Positions 17,731 to 27,025 of a DNA stretch of 64,000 bases are shown piece after piece. The translations under genes and the position numbers were made by a program. Source of the stretch: Imperialibacter roseus (GTDB lineage: Bacteria; Bacteroidota; Bacteroidia; Cytophagales; Cyclobacteriaceae); the NCBI RefSeq assembly GCF_032999765.1, contig NZ_CP136051.1:5226501-5290500 (forward strand), read 5' to 3'. The number at the start of each line of letters is the position of its first letter. Position 1 is the stretch's first letter. Below the pieces are notes generated by a model. It was not told the origin of the DNA and ran no database searches. It was given only the letters and a program-made list of their open reading frames with translations.

Positions 17731-19602
17731 ATGAGTGATATCATACGTCTCCTTCCTGAGTCGCTAGCCAACCAAATAGCAGCGGGAGAAGTCGTACAGC
17801 GCCCTGCATCGGCCGTCAAAGAATTACTGGAAAACAGCGTAGATGCTGGTGCCAGTTCCATTCAATTGATTGTGAAGGAGGCTGGCAAGCAGCTGATCCG
17901 GGTGATAGACAACGGAGCTGGCATGTCGGAAACTGACGCACGCATGAGTTTTGAGAGACATGCCACCTCCAAGCTAAGAACGCCCGAAGATCTCTTCCGG
18001 ATTCAGACAAAAGGATTTAGGGGCGAGGCCCTCGCTTCCATTGCTGCCGTGGCTCAGGTAGAGCTCAAAACAAAAAGAAAAGAGTCGGAGCTGGGCTCAT
18101 TCATATGCATTGAAGGATCGGAGATAAAAAAGCAAGAGCCCTGCGTAACGCCCCAGGGCAGCACGGTGTCAGTAAAAAACCTTTTTTTCAACGTGCCGGC
18201 CAGGCGTAATTTCCTCAAGAGCAACCCGGTAGAAATGCGCCATATTATTGATGAATTCCAGCGGGTGGCGCTGGCTCATCCGGGCATCGCATTTTCCCTC
18301 CATCAAAATGACCTCCCGGTATATCAGCTCGAGGAAGGAAAGCTATCGGGCCGGATCATCGGGCTCTTCAACAAAAATTACAGGGAACAATTGGTGCCGG
18401 TGGACGAAAGCACCGACCAGATCAAAATCCATGGCTACATTGGCAAGCCAGAGTTCAGCAAGAAAACCCGTGGCGAGCAGTTCTTCTTTATCAACAATCG
18501 CTACATCAAAAACAATTACCTGAATCACGCTCTTACGAGCGCCTTCGAAGGCCTTTTGTCGGCCGACACCCATCCGTTTTATGTGCTTTTCATTGATATG
18601 GATCCTTCCAAAATAGATATCAATGTGCACCCGACGAAGACTGAAGTGAAGTTTGAAGATGAGCGAATGATATATGGTGTGGTAAAATCTGCCATCAGGC
18701 AGGCACTTGGCGCACATAACATAGCGCCCTCTCTGGACTTCAATTACGACGTGAACTTTGAGGCGATCACCCGCTCAAAGCTTAATTTTGATGAGATAAG
18801 CCAGGCGAAAAGACCTATGCCGGCCAGTTCGTCGTCTTTCAGCTCCCCGTTGAGTAAAAACAACGCAAAGAACTGGGAAAGACTCTACGAAGATGCCAAT
18901 CTGGAAGCCCAATATTCTTTTGAAGATGTGAAGAAAGAGGGGGCTGCCGGTGCGGAACCTATTGTTAAAACTTTTGCCAGCGACGCAACGCCGGAGGAGC
19001 CCACGCAGGAGATTCAAGCGGCCACACTTGAAGCAGAAATCAATCCCCCGTTCCAGCTTCACAAAAAATACATTTGTAAGCAGGTGAAATCAGGCTTGCT
19101 GATCATCAATCAGGAGCACGCCCACGAAAGGATACTTTTCGAGAGGTTCACACACCACCTCGAAAAAGGCCAGGCAGCTTCGCAGCAATTTCTTTTTCCA
19201 CAGCAGCTCAACCTCAACCCCTCCGATTATCAATTAGTGATGGAAATGGAGGAAGAAATGAAAGCACTGGGATTTGTTTTCAGTATATTCGGCCAAAATA
19301 CCCTCGTAATCAACGGCATGCCTGCCGAACTTTCCGGCTCCAACGAGAAGGAAGTGCTGGAGGGGTTGATAGAACAATTTAAAGTTTATAAATCTGAATT
19401 GAGTATAAATCGTAAAGAGAATCTGGCGAGGTCAATGGCCAAACGCACCGGGCTCAAAAATGGAAAGATGCTTAGCAACGAAGAAATGGTCTCATTGATC
19501 GATCAGCTTTTTGCCTGCACCCAACCTAACTATACGCCCGGCGGCCAGGCAACCATGTACATATTAGGCCTTGATCGGCTTGCCAGTTTCTTTAATGAAT
19601 AA
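17731..19602 (+). CDS. mutL: DNA mismatch repair protein MutL
   Basis: A 623-aa MutL. The GHKL ATPase N-domain is complete: LLENSVDAGASSIQL (catalytic Glu and Asn), VIDNGAGM, FERHATSKL and TKGFRGEALASI. A linker rich in Ser and acidic residues (about 350-430) leads to the dimerisation domain. The endonuclease signature DQHA(x)2E(x)4E of endonuclease-type MutL proteins reads NQEHAHERILFE, so the Asp is Asn and the His is displaced. The C-terminal end carries PNYTPGGQATMYIL instead of the CPHGRP-like motif. Whether it still nicks DNA cannot be decided from one sequence. It sits in an operon with two rhomboid genes, with 3- to 6-bp spacing. MutS is not in the window. Confidence 0.95.
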   Translation: MSDIIRLLPESLANQIAAGEVVQRPASAVKELLENSVDAGASSIQLIVKEAGKQLIRVIDNGAGMSETDARMSFERHATSKLRTPEDLFRIQTKGFRGEALASIAAVAQVELKTKRKESELGSFICIEGSEIKKQEPCVTPQGSTVSVKNLFFNVPARRNFLKSNPVEMRHIIDEFQRVALAHPGIAFSLHQNDLPVYQLEEGKLSGRIIGLFNKNYREQLVPVDESTDQIKIHGYIGKPEFSKKTRGEQFFFINNRYIKNNYLNHALTSAFEGLLSADTHPFYVLFIDMDPSKIDINVHPTKTEVKFEDERMIYGVVKSAIRQALGAHNIAPSLDFNYDVNFEAITRSKLNFDEISQAKRPMPASSSSFSSPLSKNNAKNWERLYEDANLEAQYSFEDVKKEGAAGAEPIVKTFASDATPEEPTQEIQAATLEAEINPPFQLHKKYICKQVKSGLLIINQEHAHERILFERFTHHLEKGQAASQQFLFPQQLNLNPSDYQLVMEMEEEMKALGFVFSIFGQNTLVINGMPAELSGSNEKEVLEGLIEQFKVYKSELSINRKENLARSMAKRTGLKNGKMLSNEEMVSLIDQLFACTQPNYTPGGQATMYILGLDRLASFFNE

Positions 19603-19608
19603 ACGCCT

Positions 19609-20397
19609 ATGTTCAACCTGACACCCATGGTGAAAAACCTCCTGATAGTAAATCTGGTGGTGTTTTTTTTGGAAAGTATTTTAAAAATGGACTTCGCAGC
19701 CACATTTGGGTTGCGGTATATTCTGGCCGACTCGTTTGCGCCCTACCAGTTCATCACCTACATGTTTGTGCATGGTGGCTTTATGCACCTGTTTGGCAAC
19801 ATGTTTGCCCTGATCATATTCGGCAACATGCTTGAGCGCTTTTGGGGGCCGAAGAGATTCCTTTTCTTTTATATGGTCACTGGCATAGGCGCTGGCCTTT
19901 TATATGCCACCATTGACTATATCGAAACTTCGGCTGTTTCAAATGATGCGATGGCCTACCTGGCCGACCCTGACCCCGAAGCTTTCAACCTTTTTGTGGT
20001 GCAGCATGCCAGCCAGTACTACGAAAGCCTGATTAGCTTTATTGATGCTTATGTAGAAAACCCAAACAACCCGGAGTATATCAGCCAAAGCAGGGTATTT
20101 GTGCAAGACCTTGTGGGTAGGATTGAAAACGTGCCCATGGTGGGAGCTTCCGGAGCGGTGTTTGGAATTTTAATGGCTTTTGGAATGCTATTTCCCAATA
20201 CGCAACTGTTTTTGTTATTCCCCCCCATACCCATCAAAGCAAAATATTTGGTATTTTTCTACGGAGCTTATGAATTGTATTCAGAGCTAAACCGTTCTCA
20301 GGGGGACAATGTCGCTCACCTGGCTCACCTGGGTGGTATGCTCATCGCATTTATAGTGATTAAATACTGGCAAAAAAACTCCAGCAAATTCTATTAG
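19609..20397 (+). CDS. rhomboid family intramembrane serine protease (first of two)
   Basis: A 262-aa polytopic membrane protein with rhomboid hallmarks: HGGFMHLFGNMFAL (the stabilising HxxxN), the active-site block GASGAVFGIL with the catalytic Ser, and HLAHLGGM with the catalytic His. A loop of roughly 65 residues between the second and third helices (SAVSNDAMAYLADPDPEAF to SRVFVQDLVG) is longer than usual and acidic. Rhomboids cleave membrane-spanning substrates within the bilayer; substrates cannot be inferred. It lies 6 bp after mutL and 6 bp before a second rhomboid, so the two are surely co-transcribed. Confidence 0.92.
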   Translation: MFNLTPMVKNLLIVNLVVFFLESILKMDFAATFGLRYILADSFAPYQFITYMFVHGGFMHLFGNMFALIIFGNMLERFWGPKRFLFFYMVTGIGAGLLYATIDYIETSAVSNDAMAYLADPDPEAFNLFVVQHASQYYESLISFIDAYVENPNNPEYISQSRVFVQDLVGRIENVPMVGASGAVFGILMAFGMLFPNTQLFLLFPPIPIKAKYLVFFYGAYELYSELNRSQGDNVAHLAHLGGMLIAFIVIKYWQKNSSKFY

Positions 20398-20403
20398 AAG
20401 ACT

Positions 20404-21309
20404 ATGTACGGAAACGGCGGACTTTTCGACGATTTTAAAAACGCCTGGAGCAGGCCTAACAATGGGCTGATCCAGCTCATCATGATCAATGTGATTATTT
20501 TTGTAGCGCTGATCATTTTCAAAGTGATATTGGTCTTGTCGGGCAACCCTGATGTCTATCAGATGATCCTTCGCCAGTTCATGTTACCTGCGTCCATCGA
20601 TAGCTTCATCGTCAAACCGTGGACCCTGCTCACATATTTCTTTACCCACGAAGGCTTCTTCCACATTATCTTCAATATGCTTTTCCTTTTTTGGTTCGGG
20701 AAGATCATTGTAGAGTATCTCGGCGACCAGCGGGCCATTTCCATGTATGTGATTGGAGGCATCGTTGGAGGGCTCTTCTACATACTCATTTATAACCTTA
20801 TCCCTTACTTTCACGAAAGAGTGGCTGGATCGGTCATGCTGGGAGCTTCCGCAGGTGTGTACGCCATTGTGGTAGGAGCCGCCACGTTTATGCCCAACTA
20901 CACCTTTTTCCTGCTCTTTCTCGGGCCAGTCAAAATCAAATACATTGCCATCTTTTACATACTGCTGTCTTTTTCACAAACCATTGGTGCCAACGCTGGC
21001 GGTGAGCTGGCTCACCTCGGGGGTGCTTTGATGGGTTTCATCTTTATTCGACAGCTCCAGCGAGGCAACGATATTGGAACGCCGGTGGTAAGTGTGATGG
21101 AATGGTTCAAAGGTTTATTCAAGCCCTCCCCAAAAATCAGGGTCACACACAAGAGCACGAAATTCACCGGCACGAAGAAAGCCTCAGCGTCCAACACTAA
21201 ATCTGATCAGGATGAAATTGATGCTATCCTCGACAAGATTTCGCACTCCGGCTATGAGAGCCTGAGCAAAGAAGAAAAGCAGAAGCTTTTCAATGCTAGT
21301 AAGAAATAG
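20404..21309 (+). CDS. rhomboid family intramembrane serine protease (second of two)
   Basis: A 301-aa rhomboid with THEGFFHIIFNMLFLFWFG, the catalytic GASAGVYAI and GELAHLGGALMGF with the active-site His. About 75 C-terminal residues extend past the last helix into the cytoplasm: a basic SPKIRVTHKSTKFTG stretch and a final acidic/helical block DEIDAILDKISHSGYESLSK that resembles the small helical tail found on many Bacteroidota rhomboids. It differs enough from its upstream neighbour that the pair is probably an old duplication with separate substrates. It is the last gene of the operon; 21 bp further on, rlmN ends on the opposite strand. Confidence 0.92.
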   Translation: MYGNGGLFDDFKNAWSRPNNGLIQLIMINVIIFVALIIFKVILVLSGNPDVYQMILRQFMLPASIDSFIVKPWTLLTYFFTHEGFFHIIFNMLFLFWFGKIIVEYLGDQRAISMYVIGGIVGGLFYILIYNLIPYFHERVAGSVMLGASAGVYAIVVGAATFMPNYTFFLLFLGPVKIKYIAIFYILLSFSQTIGANAGGELAHLGGALMGFIFIRQLQRGNDIGTPVVSVMEWFKGLFKPSPKIRVTHKSTKFTGTKKASASNTKSDQDEIDAILDKISHSGYESLSKEEKQKLFNASKK

Positions 21310-21330
21310 AAAGGATAGTGGATATCAAGA

Positions 21331-22371
21331 TCAGGCTGCGGGCTTGTCTTTGATGGCTAGCTGCCCGCAGGCGGCGTCGATGTCTTTGCCCCGGCTGCGC
21401 CGCACATTGACCACCACCCCCCTGTCTTCCAGGTAGGCCGAGAACTTATCAAGCGCTTCGGGGTCGGCATTTTTATAAGTTGCTTCTGCAATCGGATTGT
21501 ACTCTATAATGTTCACCTTGCTGGGCACAGCCTTTGTAAACTGGAAAAGCTCTTCAGCATCCTTTAATGTGTCGTTGAAACTATAGAACATGATATACTC
21601 AAAAGTAATCTTGTTCTTCGTTTTCTGATAGAAATACTGCAAGGCCTCTTTCAATGCCTCCAATGTATTGGACTCATTGATGGGCATGATCTGGTTGCGC
21701 TTTTCATCATTGGCGGCGTGGAGCGACAACGCCAGATTAAACTTCACCTCGTCATCGCCCAGCTTTTTGATCATTTTGGCAATGCCAGCCGTAGAAACCG
21801 TGATTCGTTTTGGCGACATGCCTAGCCCGTCAGGAGACGTAATATACTCTACCGACTTGAGCACATTGGCATAGTTGAGCAGCGGTTCGCCCATGCCCAT
21901 GTACACTATATTAGTAAGAGGCACATTGTTGGCTTCCCTTGCCTGCCTGTCAATCATCACCACCTGATCGTAAATTTCTGCGGGATCCAAATTCCTTTTG
22001 CGCTCCATATAACCGGTGGCGCAAAACTTACAAGTCAATGAGCAACCCACCTGTGAAGACACGCAAGCGGTCATGCGGTCATCGGCCGGGATAAGCACAC
22101 CCTCAATCATGTGGCCATCGTGTAGCCGGAAGCCAGATTTAATTGTTCCGTCGGCCGACACCTGCTTGGTAGCAGTGGTTACCGGCAAAATACTGAAATG
22201 CTCCTTCAGCATATCCCTTGTCTTCAACGACAGGTTGGTCATTTCATCAAAGGACGTAGCAGACTTTTTCCACAGCCATTCGCTCACCTGCTTGGCTCTG
22301 AAAGCAGGTTCTCCCCATGTTTTAAAAACATCGACGAGCTCTGATGAAGAAATTTTTCGAATATCTTGCAC
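21331..22371 (-). CDS. rlmN: 23S rRNA (adenine(2503)-C(2))-methyltransferase RlmN
   Basis: A 346-aa radical SAM enzyme that methylates A2503 of 23S rRNA and also A37 of some tRNAs. The CxxxCxxC cluster motif is visible in CSLTCKFCATG, preceded by the expected CVSSQVG. The catalytic C-terminal Cys is in DIDAACGQLA. Other signatures are NIVYMGMGEPLLNY, SLHAANDEKRNQIMPIN and the N-terminal FRAKQVSEWLWKK. Length and motif order match RlmN rather than Cfr. It is a single gene with no close same-strand neighbour. Confidence 0.96.
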   Translation of the reverse strand: MQDIRKISSSELVDVFKTWGEPAFRAKQVSEWLWKKSATSFDEMTNLSLKTRDMLKEHFSILPVTTATKQVSADGTIKSGFRLHDGHMIEGVLIPADDRMTACVSSQVGCSLTCKFCATGYMERKRNLDPAEIYDQVVMIDRQAREANNVPLTNIVYMGMGEPLLNYANVLKSVEYITSPDGLGMSPKRITVSTAGIAKMIKKLGDDEVKFNLALSLHAANDEKRNQIMPINESNTLEALKEALQYFYQKTKNKITFEYIMFYSFNDTLKDAEELFQFTKAVPSKVNIIEYNPIAEATYKNADPEALDKFSAYLEDRGVVVNVRRSRGKDIDAACGQLAIKDKPAA

Positions 22372-22732
22372 TATGTGTGGGTATTAAAGCTGTAAAGTTA
22401 GCGACTATTAGTTGTTAAGTGATGCCAGCGGCAAAGGAATTTGGGTTTTGTCAGGCCAGTGAGATCGAACCGGAATTGAATTGACGATAAACACCCAATG
22501 ACTCAGCTAACCTTCTCGGCCCTTACGAAGTTCCTTCCGGCTGTTTACCTGCTACCAATAAGTACTATCGGAATTGGTGGCGGCACGAATGGTTGTGTCC
22601 ATTAAAATTCCTAAAAGGAAGACGAAAATTAACCAGGAGACCTTTCAGACTTAAACGAGTTGGCCCGGGCACAAAAGTTTCACTATTATTACCTTTCAAT
22701 AAGTTTACTACATACTAACTGTTCAAAACTAG
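22372..22732. other. intergenic region between rlmN and the LytTR regulator
   Basis: 361 bp without a supported gene. The only possible signal for the downstream regulator is TACCTTTC at 22690-22697, one mismatch from the TAnnTTTG -7 box, about 36 bp before the start. A tRNA-like fragment was considered and rejected. Confidence 0.5.
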
Positions 22733-23482
22733 TTGGAAGCAATCATAGTTGACGACGAGGCCCCACTGCGAGAGGCACTAAAAGCTCTCTTAAAGGTTTC
22801 ACACCCTGATATCCAAATCGCAGGTGAGGCAGACTCAGTTAGTACTGGATTTCAGGTGATCAGCAGTAAAAAACCTGACCTCGTTTTTTTGGACGTCGAG
22901 ATTAATGAAGGCACAGCGTTTGACTTACTTTCAAAGTTTGAGACGATCGACTTCAAAATCATTTTTGTGACGGCGCACAATGAGTATGCCATCCGGGCTT
23001 TCAAATTCAGCGCTGTAGATTACCTGCTAAAACCAGTTGATCCAGGTGAACTCAATTTTGCAGTATCTAAAGCCAGAGAATCTTTAAAAGCCCATTTTGA
23101 TAAGCTTTCTCTTAAGTTACTTCTGGAGAGTTCCAGAGATGAGCGGCTACCCAAAAGGGTACTGCTAAAGGATCATGATAGCATTCACCTGATCGAAACG
23201 GATGAGATTGTGCGGTGTGAGGCTGAAGGGAACTATACAAAGTTCTATTTAGCCAATGGCAAGTTCTTGCTTATTTCAAAGACGCTGAAAGATTTTGATA
23301 GCCTTTTCTCTTCAAATCAATTTTTTCGTGCGCACCAGTCTCACCTCGTCAATCTTAAGTTTTTTCTTCGCCTCGACAAAGCCGATGGAGGTTCGATCGT
23401 TCTGAAGGACGGAACGACCCTTCCTGTGGCTACAAGAAAAAAGGAGCATTTGATGGAAAAATTAGCGGCGTACACAAAATAG
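22733..23482 (+). CDS. orphan LytTR-type response regulator
   Basis: A 249-aa regulator. Residues 1-120 form a receiver domain: acidic pair Asp7-Asp8, phosphoacceptor Asp54 in VFLDVEI, and Lys in DYLLKPVD. Residues about 145-249 are a LytTR DNA-binding domain (IHLIETDEIVRCEAEGNYTK and FFRAHQSHLVNLKF). The frame begins with TTG at 22733, immediately after an in-frame TAG, and the receiver strand starts at residue 2, so TTG is the only reasonable start. No histidine kinase gene is next to it. The nearest downstream genes encode a barrel protein and a repeat lipoprotein, which are candidate targets because of the dyad element between them. Confidence 0.93.
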   Translation: MEAIIVDDEAPLREALKALLKVSHPDIQIAGEADSVSTGFQVISSKKPDLVFLDVEINEGTAFDLLSKFETIDFKIIFVTAHNEYAIRAFKFSAVDYLLKPVDPGELNFAVSKARESLKAHFDKLSLKLLLESSRDERLPKRVLLKDHDSIHLIETDEIVRCEAEGNYTKFYLANGKFLLISKTLKDFDSLFSSNQFFRAHQSHLVNLKFFLRLDKADGGSIVLKDGTTLPVATRKKEHLMEKLAAYTK

Positions 23483-23586
23483 CGAATACTAATTGACAAA
23501 GTACTTTTGCTAAAACTTGACTAACAAATAAAAATTTCCCTATTTCATGTCCCGTGTTTTTTGAACTTTTGGATTAGATAATGATA

Positions 23587-23608
23587 AAATACCTAGAAAT
23601 GGGTATTT
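23587..23608. promoter_or_regulatory. dyad element upstream of the PorT-like gene
   Basis: AAATACC and GGTATTT form 7-bp arms separated by 8 nt, about 85 bp before the next start. The same core (CCTA, six bases, GGTATTTC) occurs again at 47338-47355, and a shorter-spaced version at 51739-51752. It may be a regulator binding site; which protein binds is unknown. Confidence 0.4.
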
Positions 23609-23692
23609 CCATCGAAATCGATTGTGGTTACTTTTAGACTTTTGTGAGTTATAACGAACTGCGTAATTAAACCATTCTTAACTATATAATAT

Positions 23693-24433
23693 ATGAGAAG
23701 TTTTGTTTCACGCTTAAGGCGTTTGCGAAGCACCCATTTAATATTTCTATTATGTGGGTTGTGGGTCCATGATGCGTCCGCACAGGATGATGGACTTAGT
23801 GCCTTTAGCCCTTTACGGTATGGGGCAAAGGTTGGTGCGAACCTAAACCAGTTCAGCCAGACAGGTATGGTAATTGATGTAAATGGTGGCGCTGTAGTCA
23901 GCTACCAGGTTTCTGACTTAATCGGTATTCGAGGTGAACTGCTTTACATGGGTATCGGCGGTGGTCTGTCTGACAGGGTTATTGATTTATCTGCATTCGA
24001 AGGGAACATCCTAAGTGTTACCTACGAGAACCGATCCAGATCGATCAAAAATGTTGAATTGCCAGTAATGGCAGCCATTAGTATCCCGACAAATGGCAGT
24101 TCCGTATCTCCCAAATTTCTTATTGGAGCGAGTTATGGTTACTCTATTGCTTCTTTTGAAAGCAGGGATTTGAACTTCACTATGGCTGATGGTTCATTGG
24201 CACCCCCAGTTTCTAACACTGTTGAGAACGTTAGCAGTAGCACCCAAAGCCACCAGTTTGCGATGCATGGCGGATTTGCGCTTGAGTATGGGCTTGGAAA
24301 TGGCAGCTCGTTCTATCAGGAGATTCGCTACCGTTATGGACTCGACAACATCAACATCGACCGGGGTCGCCCTGGATTGGGTGGTGAACTTATCCCGTCA
24401 ACTATCAGCCTCAATTTTGGCTATTTCTTTTAA
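23693..24433 (+). CDS. PorT-like outer-membrane beta-barrel protein
   Basis: A 246-aa exported protein: a basic n-region (RSFVSRLRRLRS), a hydrophobic core and a cleavage site after DASAQ. The mature part opens with YGAKVGANLNQFS, a typical first strand of the PorT/outer-membrane beta-barrel family, alternates polar and hydrophobic residues, and ends with a Phe (ISLNFGYFF), as expected for BAM-assembled barrels. It stands 30 bp before the repeat lipoprotein gene and probably forms an operon with it. It is likely a small 8-stranded barrel; its function is unknown. Confidence 0.82.
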   Translation: MRSFVSRLRRLRSTHLIFLLCGLWVHDASAQDDGLSAFSPLRYGAKVGANLNQFSQTGMVIDVNGGAVVSYQVSDLIGIRGELLYMGIGGGLSDRVIDLSAFEGNILSVTYENRSRSIKNVELPVMAAISIPTNGSSVSPKFLIGASYGYSIASFESRDLNFTMADGSLAPPVSNTVENVSSSTQSHQFAMHGGFALEYGLGNGSSFYQEIRYRYGLDNINIDRGRPGLGGELIPSTISLNFGYFF

Positions 24434-24463
24434 TGATTTAAAAAAACAAACCTTCATAAAATC

Positions 24464-26776
24464 ATGAAAACAATTAAACTCAATTTTTTGCTCGTAATAA
24501 TGGCGCTGGGTGTATTCACCTTCACGTCGTGCGAAGACGAATTCACAGAGGAAGACTTCTTCGACAAACAAGCCGAATTGGCCGCAACTAAACACGGTTA
24601 CGATCTGGAAAAGCTCATTCTTCAGTACGAGCTTAGTCGTGCAAATGACTCTCTGATGAGGGTATTTCAAACTCAACTTACTGATGCAATAAATGACGAA
24701 AACGCTGAAGCATTGCGTCAAGCTGGACTATTGTCTTCTTACACCCTAACTGTAGAGAACCAAGGTGGCACACCTATTGAAGGTGCAACTATCTCTCTGG
24801 CGGGTAGTAATGCTGCTGCCGGCCGTGTCGACGCAGTAACTGATGCTACTGGCCAGGCCATTTTCACAGATGTTGTAATAGGCGACAACCCTGTTCAGAT
24901 TTCTGCTCCCGGCTTCGTTGGGGTATCTTATATTCTGCAACTTGGATCCATAAACAATGGAACAGACTATCTTTTGATAAATAGCAAAGTGTACCCATTG
25001 GGAAGAAGCGAGACTTCTCGCATAACTCTGTTGTCGGCTGATGGCGCTAGCGGCACTTTTGCCACCATCAATGGTACAGCAACAATAGAGACTGACGTAA
25101 CTAACGAAACTTCCGAAGTTCCACAAGACGTAACAATCATTGCCTACCTTAACGGCACTGCGTTTTCTGGTGGCGGAGTAGGCGGTTTTTACAATGGCTC
25201 TGCTAGCCTGGGTGACTTTAGGTTCATAGGCGAAGGTGTCGGCTCAGCCGTAGTTGACAATGCTACTGGTGCGTGGTCCATGCTTTTACCTGCCACGGAG
25301 TCTGGTATTTCCTACACATTACAGGCCCCAACCCTTACTGCCAATCAGGCAATAGTTATTGACACCAGAAATGGCAAGTCAATCACCCCTGAATTGGCGT
25401 CTGTTCCTACAAGATTTGGCGCAAATGTTAACGAGTCGCCTGCAGTAGCTATTTCAGGAGCCAGAGCGGTTTTCCCAGCTCCAACGGGTGCTGGAAATGG
25501 TGCGAACCTTACTTTTGCTCCATTTGCAAGAGACATCAACTTCACACTTGATATTGACGGCAATACTGGCACAGATAACGTAAACAATATTGAATTTGAT
25601 ATCAGAAGCGAGGGTGGAACTTTCCAAACATCTCCAACTGCTGCAATAACAACTGCAACGGCGCCCACTACAGCGGCAGTTCTCACAACATCACTGCTTG
25701 GAGATCTTGACCTGACCGTGAGTGGTGGAGTAGGTTACACAATCGGTGAAGACTATGACATCACAATCAATGTGCTTGCAGGTGCCACAGTGCTTGGTAC
25801 GGTAACCGTTACCGAAACGGCTGTGGACGATGGAGCTGGAAATGGTGTATTGCCTGCGATTACTGAAGCTGGTAATTTCCTACTTGATGATGATGATGAT
25901 GACGTGAATTTCTTCGGTATCACTGGCTACTCCGTAACTGTTACAGAAGTTGCGCCAGCTGTAGCACCAACTACCGCAGCCACAATTACTGTTACATGCG
26001 ATTGCGTGGTTGATCAAGTGCAAACATCTACTACAGGTGTAGGATATACAACTGCAATTAGTGGCATCACCTTTTCAGGCGGCGGCGGAACTGCCTTCCC
26101 TATTGTTGCGGTGCTAGGAACTGGCTTCCAGTACTCAGTGGCTATTGACAACACTGGTATTACCGTGCCATACACAATTTTCCCTGAATTCGGATGGTAC
26201 CTATCAAGTATTTCCGATCCTCTTGACGACTTCGATTCTGATGTTTCTTTTACAGAAGCAGGCAGCGGCCTCACTGGGGAGGACTTCAATGATCTGGTGG
26301 GTATCGACGGTTCTGGAAACATCGTGTTAACAAGAACAGTGACCAATCTTAGAACGGATATTTCATACCGTGCCCCAGTAGTAGAAGTTGTTGAGCCAAC
26401 GGCAATGATAGCTTTTGCTGATGTGGAAATTGACGACAACGGCCATGTAATAGACCTGTTTAACGTTGATGAAGGTAGTGGTTACAACGTAATATTTGGT
26501 GTAACTATCACGCCTACCCTTGCTACATCTCCAGGAACTGGCGCAGCGGTTCTTCTTTCCAACTTCTCCATTTTGAGCACAGGCGAGGTGGAGTGGAATG
26601 GCGACTACACAATTACTGACGAGGGATCAGGATACCTTCAGGAGTTAAACCCTGGTTTTAACGATGGTGTGATCAATTTCTCCACAACAACCACTATTAA
26701 CGCTGTTTCTGGAAGTGTTTTTGATGTCAAACTGATATATGGAACTGGTGAACGTCTTGAAGACGTGAATCAGTGA
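24464..26776 (+). CDS. large repeat-containing lipoprotein with carboxypeptidase-like domain
   Basis: A 770-aa lipoprotein (MKTIKLNFLLVIMALGVFTF, lipobox Phe-Thr-Ser-Cys). A helical region of about 60 residues is followed by a carboxypeptidase-regulatory-like domain at about 85-170 (GGTPIEGATISLAG, DATGQAIFTDV). The rest is long, Thr/Gly/Val-rich and nearly free of Lys, and contains loose copies of a Gly-x-Gly-Tyr repeat: GGVGYTIG, TTGVGYTTA, EGSGYNVI and EGSGYLQE. One run of six Asp (DDDDDD) is encoded by a GAT tract near 25886. This composition suggests a secreted beta-rich adhesin or matrix protein on the cell surface. A strong terminator follows. Confidence 0.78.
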   Translation: MKTIKLNFLLVIMALGVFTFTSCEDEFTEEDFFDKQAELAATKHGYDLEKLILQYELSRANDSLMRVFQTQLTDAINDENAEALRQAGLLSSYTLTVENQGGTPIEGATISLAGSNAAAGRVDAVTDATGQAIFTDVVIGDNPVQISAPGFVGVSYILQLGSINNGTDYLLINSKVYPLGRSETSRITLLSADGASGTFATINGTATIETDVTNETSEVPQDVTIIAYLNGTAFSGGGVGGFYNGSASLGDFRFIGEGVGSAVVDNATGAWSMLLPATESGISYTLQAPTLTANQAIVIDTRNGKSITPELASVPTRFGANVNESPAVAISGARAVFPAPTGAGNGANLTFAPFARDINFTLDIDGNTGTDNVNNIEFDIRSEGGTFQTSPTAAITTATAPTTAAVLTTSLLGDLDLTVSGGVGYTIGEDYDITINVLAGATVLGTVTVTETAVDDGAGNGVLPAITEAGNFLLDDDDDDVNFFGITGYSVTVTEVAPAVAPTTAATITVTCDCVVDQVQTSTTGVGYTTAISGITFSGGGGTAFPIVAVLGTGFQYSVAIDNTGITVPYTIFPEFGWYLSSISDPLDDFDSDVSFTEAGSGLTGEDFNDLVGIDGSGNIVLTRTVTNLRTDISYRAPVVEVVEPTAMIAFADVEIDDNGHVIDLFNVDEGSGYNVIFGVTITPTLATSPGTGAAVLLSNFSILSTGEVEWNGDYTITDEGSGYLQELNPGFNDGVINFSTTTTINAVSGSVFDVKLIYGTGERLEDVNQ

Positions 26777-26807
26777 CTGATTGATGACGACGACCTTTAA
26801 ACTATTA

Positions 26808-26829
26808 AACCCCGGCACTTGCCGGGGTT
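26808..26829 (+). terminator. rho-independent terminator after the repeat lipoprotein
   Basis: A 9-bp GC-rich stem AACCCCGGC / GCCGGGGTT with loop ACTT, followed by TTTCTTTTTT. Confidence 0.9.
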
Positions 26830-27025
26830 TTCTTTTTTATCTTGGCTGGGATGAGCGGGATTAACCGGTTCGAGGATTTCTTCTCTTGGTTACTATCGGT
26901 AAATAGCCGTCCGCCTAAGCCACAAATCATCCACTACCCACCTTGCAAATCATTTACCCACTCTTGTGCTAATGTGACCTTGCTCTTAAAAAGGAAAAGC
27001 ATATCTTCATTCCACAAAAGTTGAT

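Noticed and set aside
22455-22490. tRNA-like fragment containing GGTTCGATC on the minus strand
   Set aside because: The T-loop-like sequence is present, but the flanking bases do not form a T-stem and no acceptor, D or anticodon arms can be drawn.
25885-25905. GAT tract as a microsatellite or phase-variation repeat
   Set aside because: It is a trinucleotide run inside a coding frame that encodes Asp; length changes would not shift the frame.
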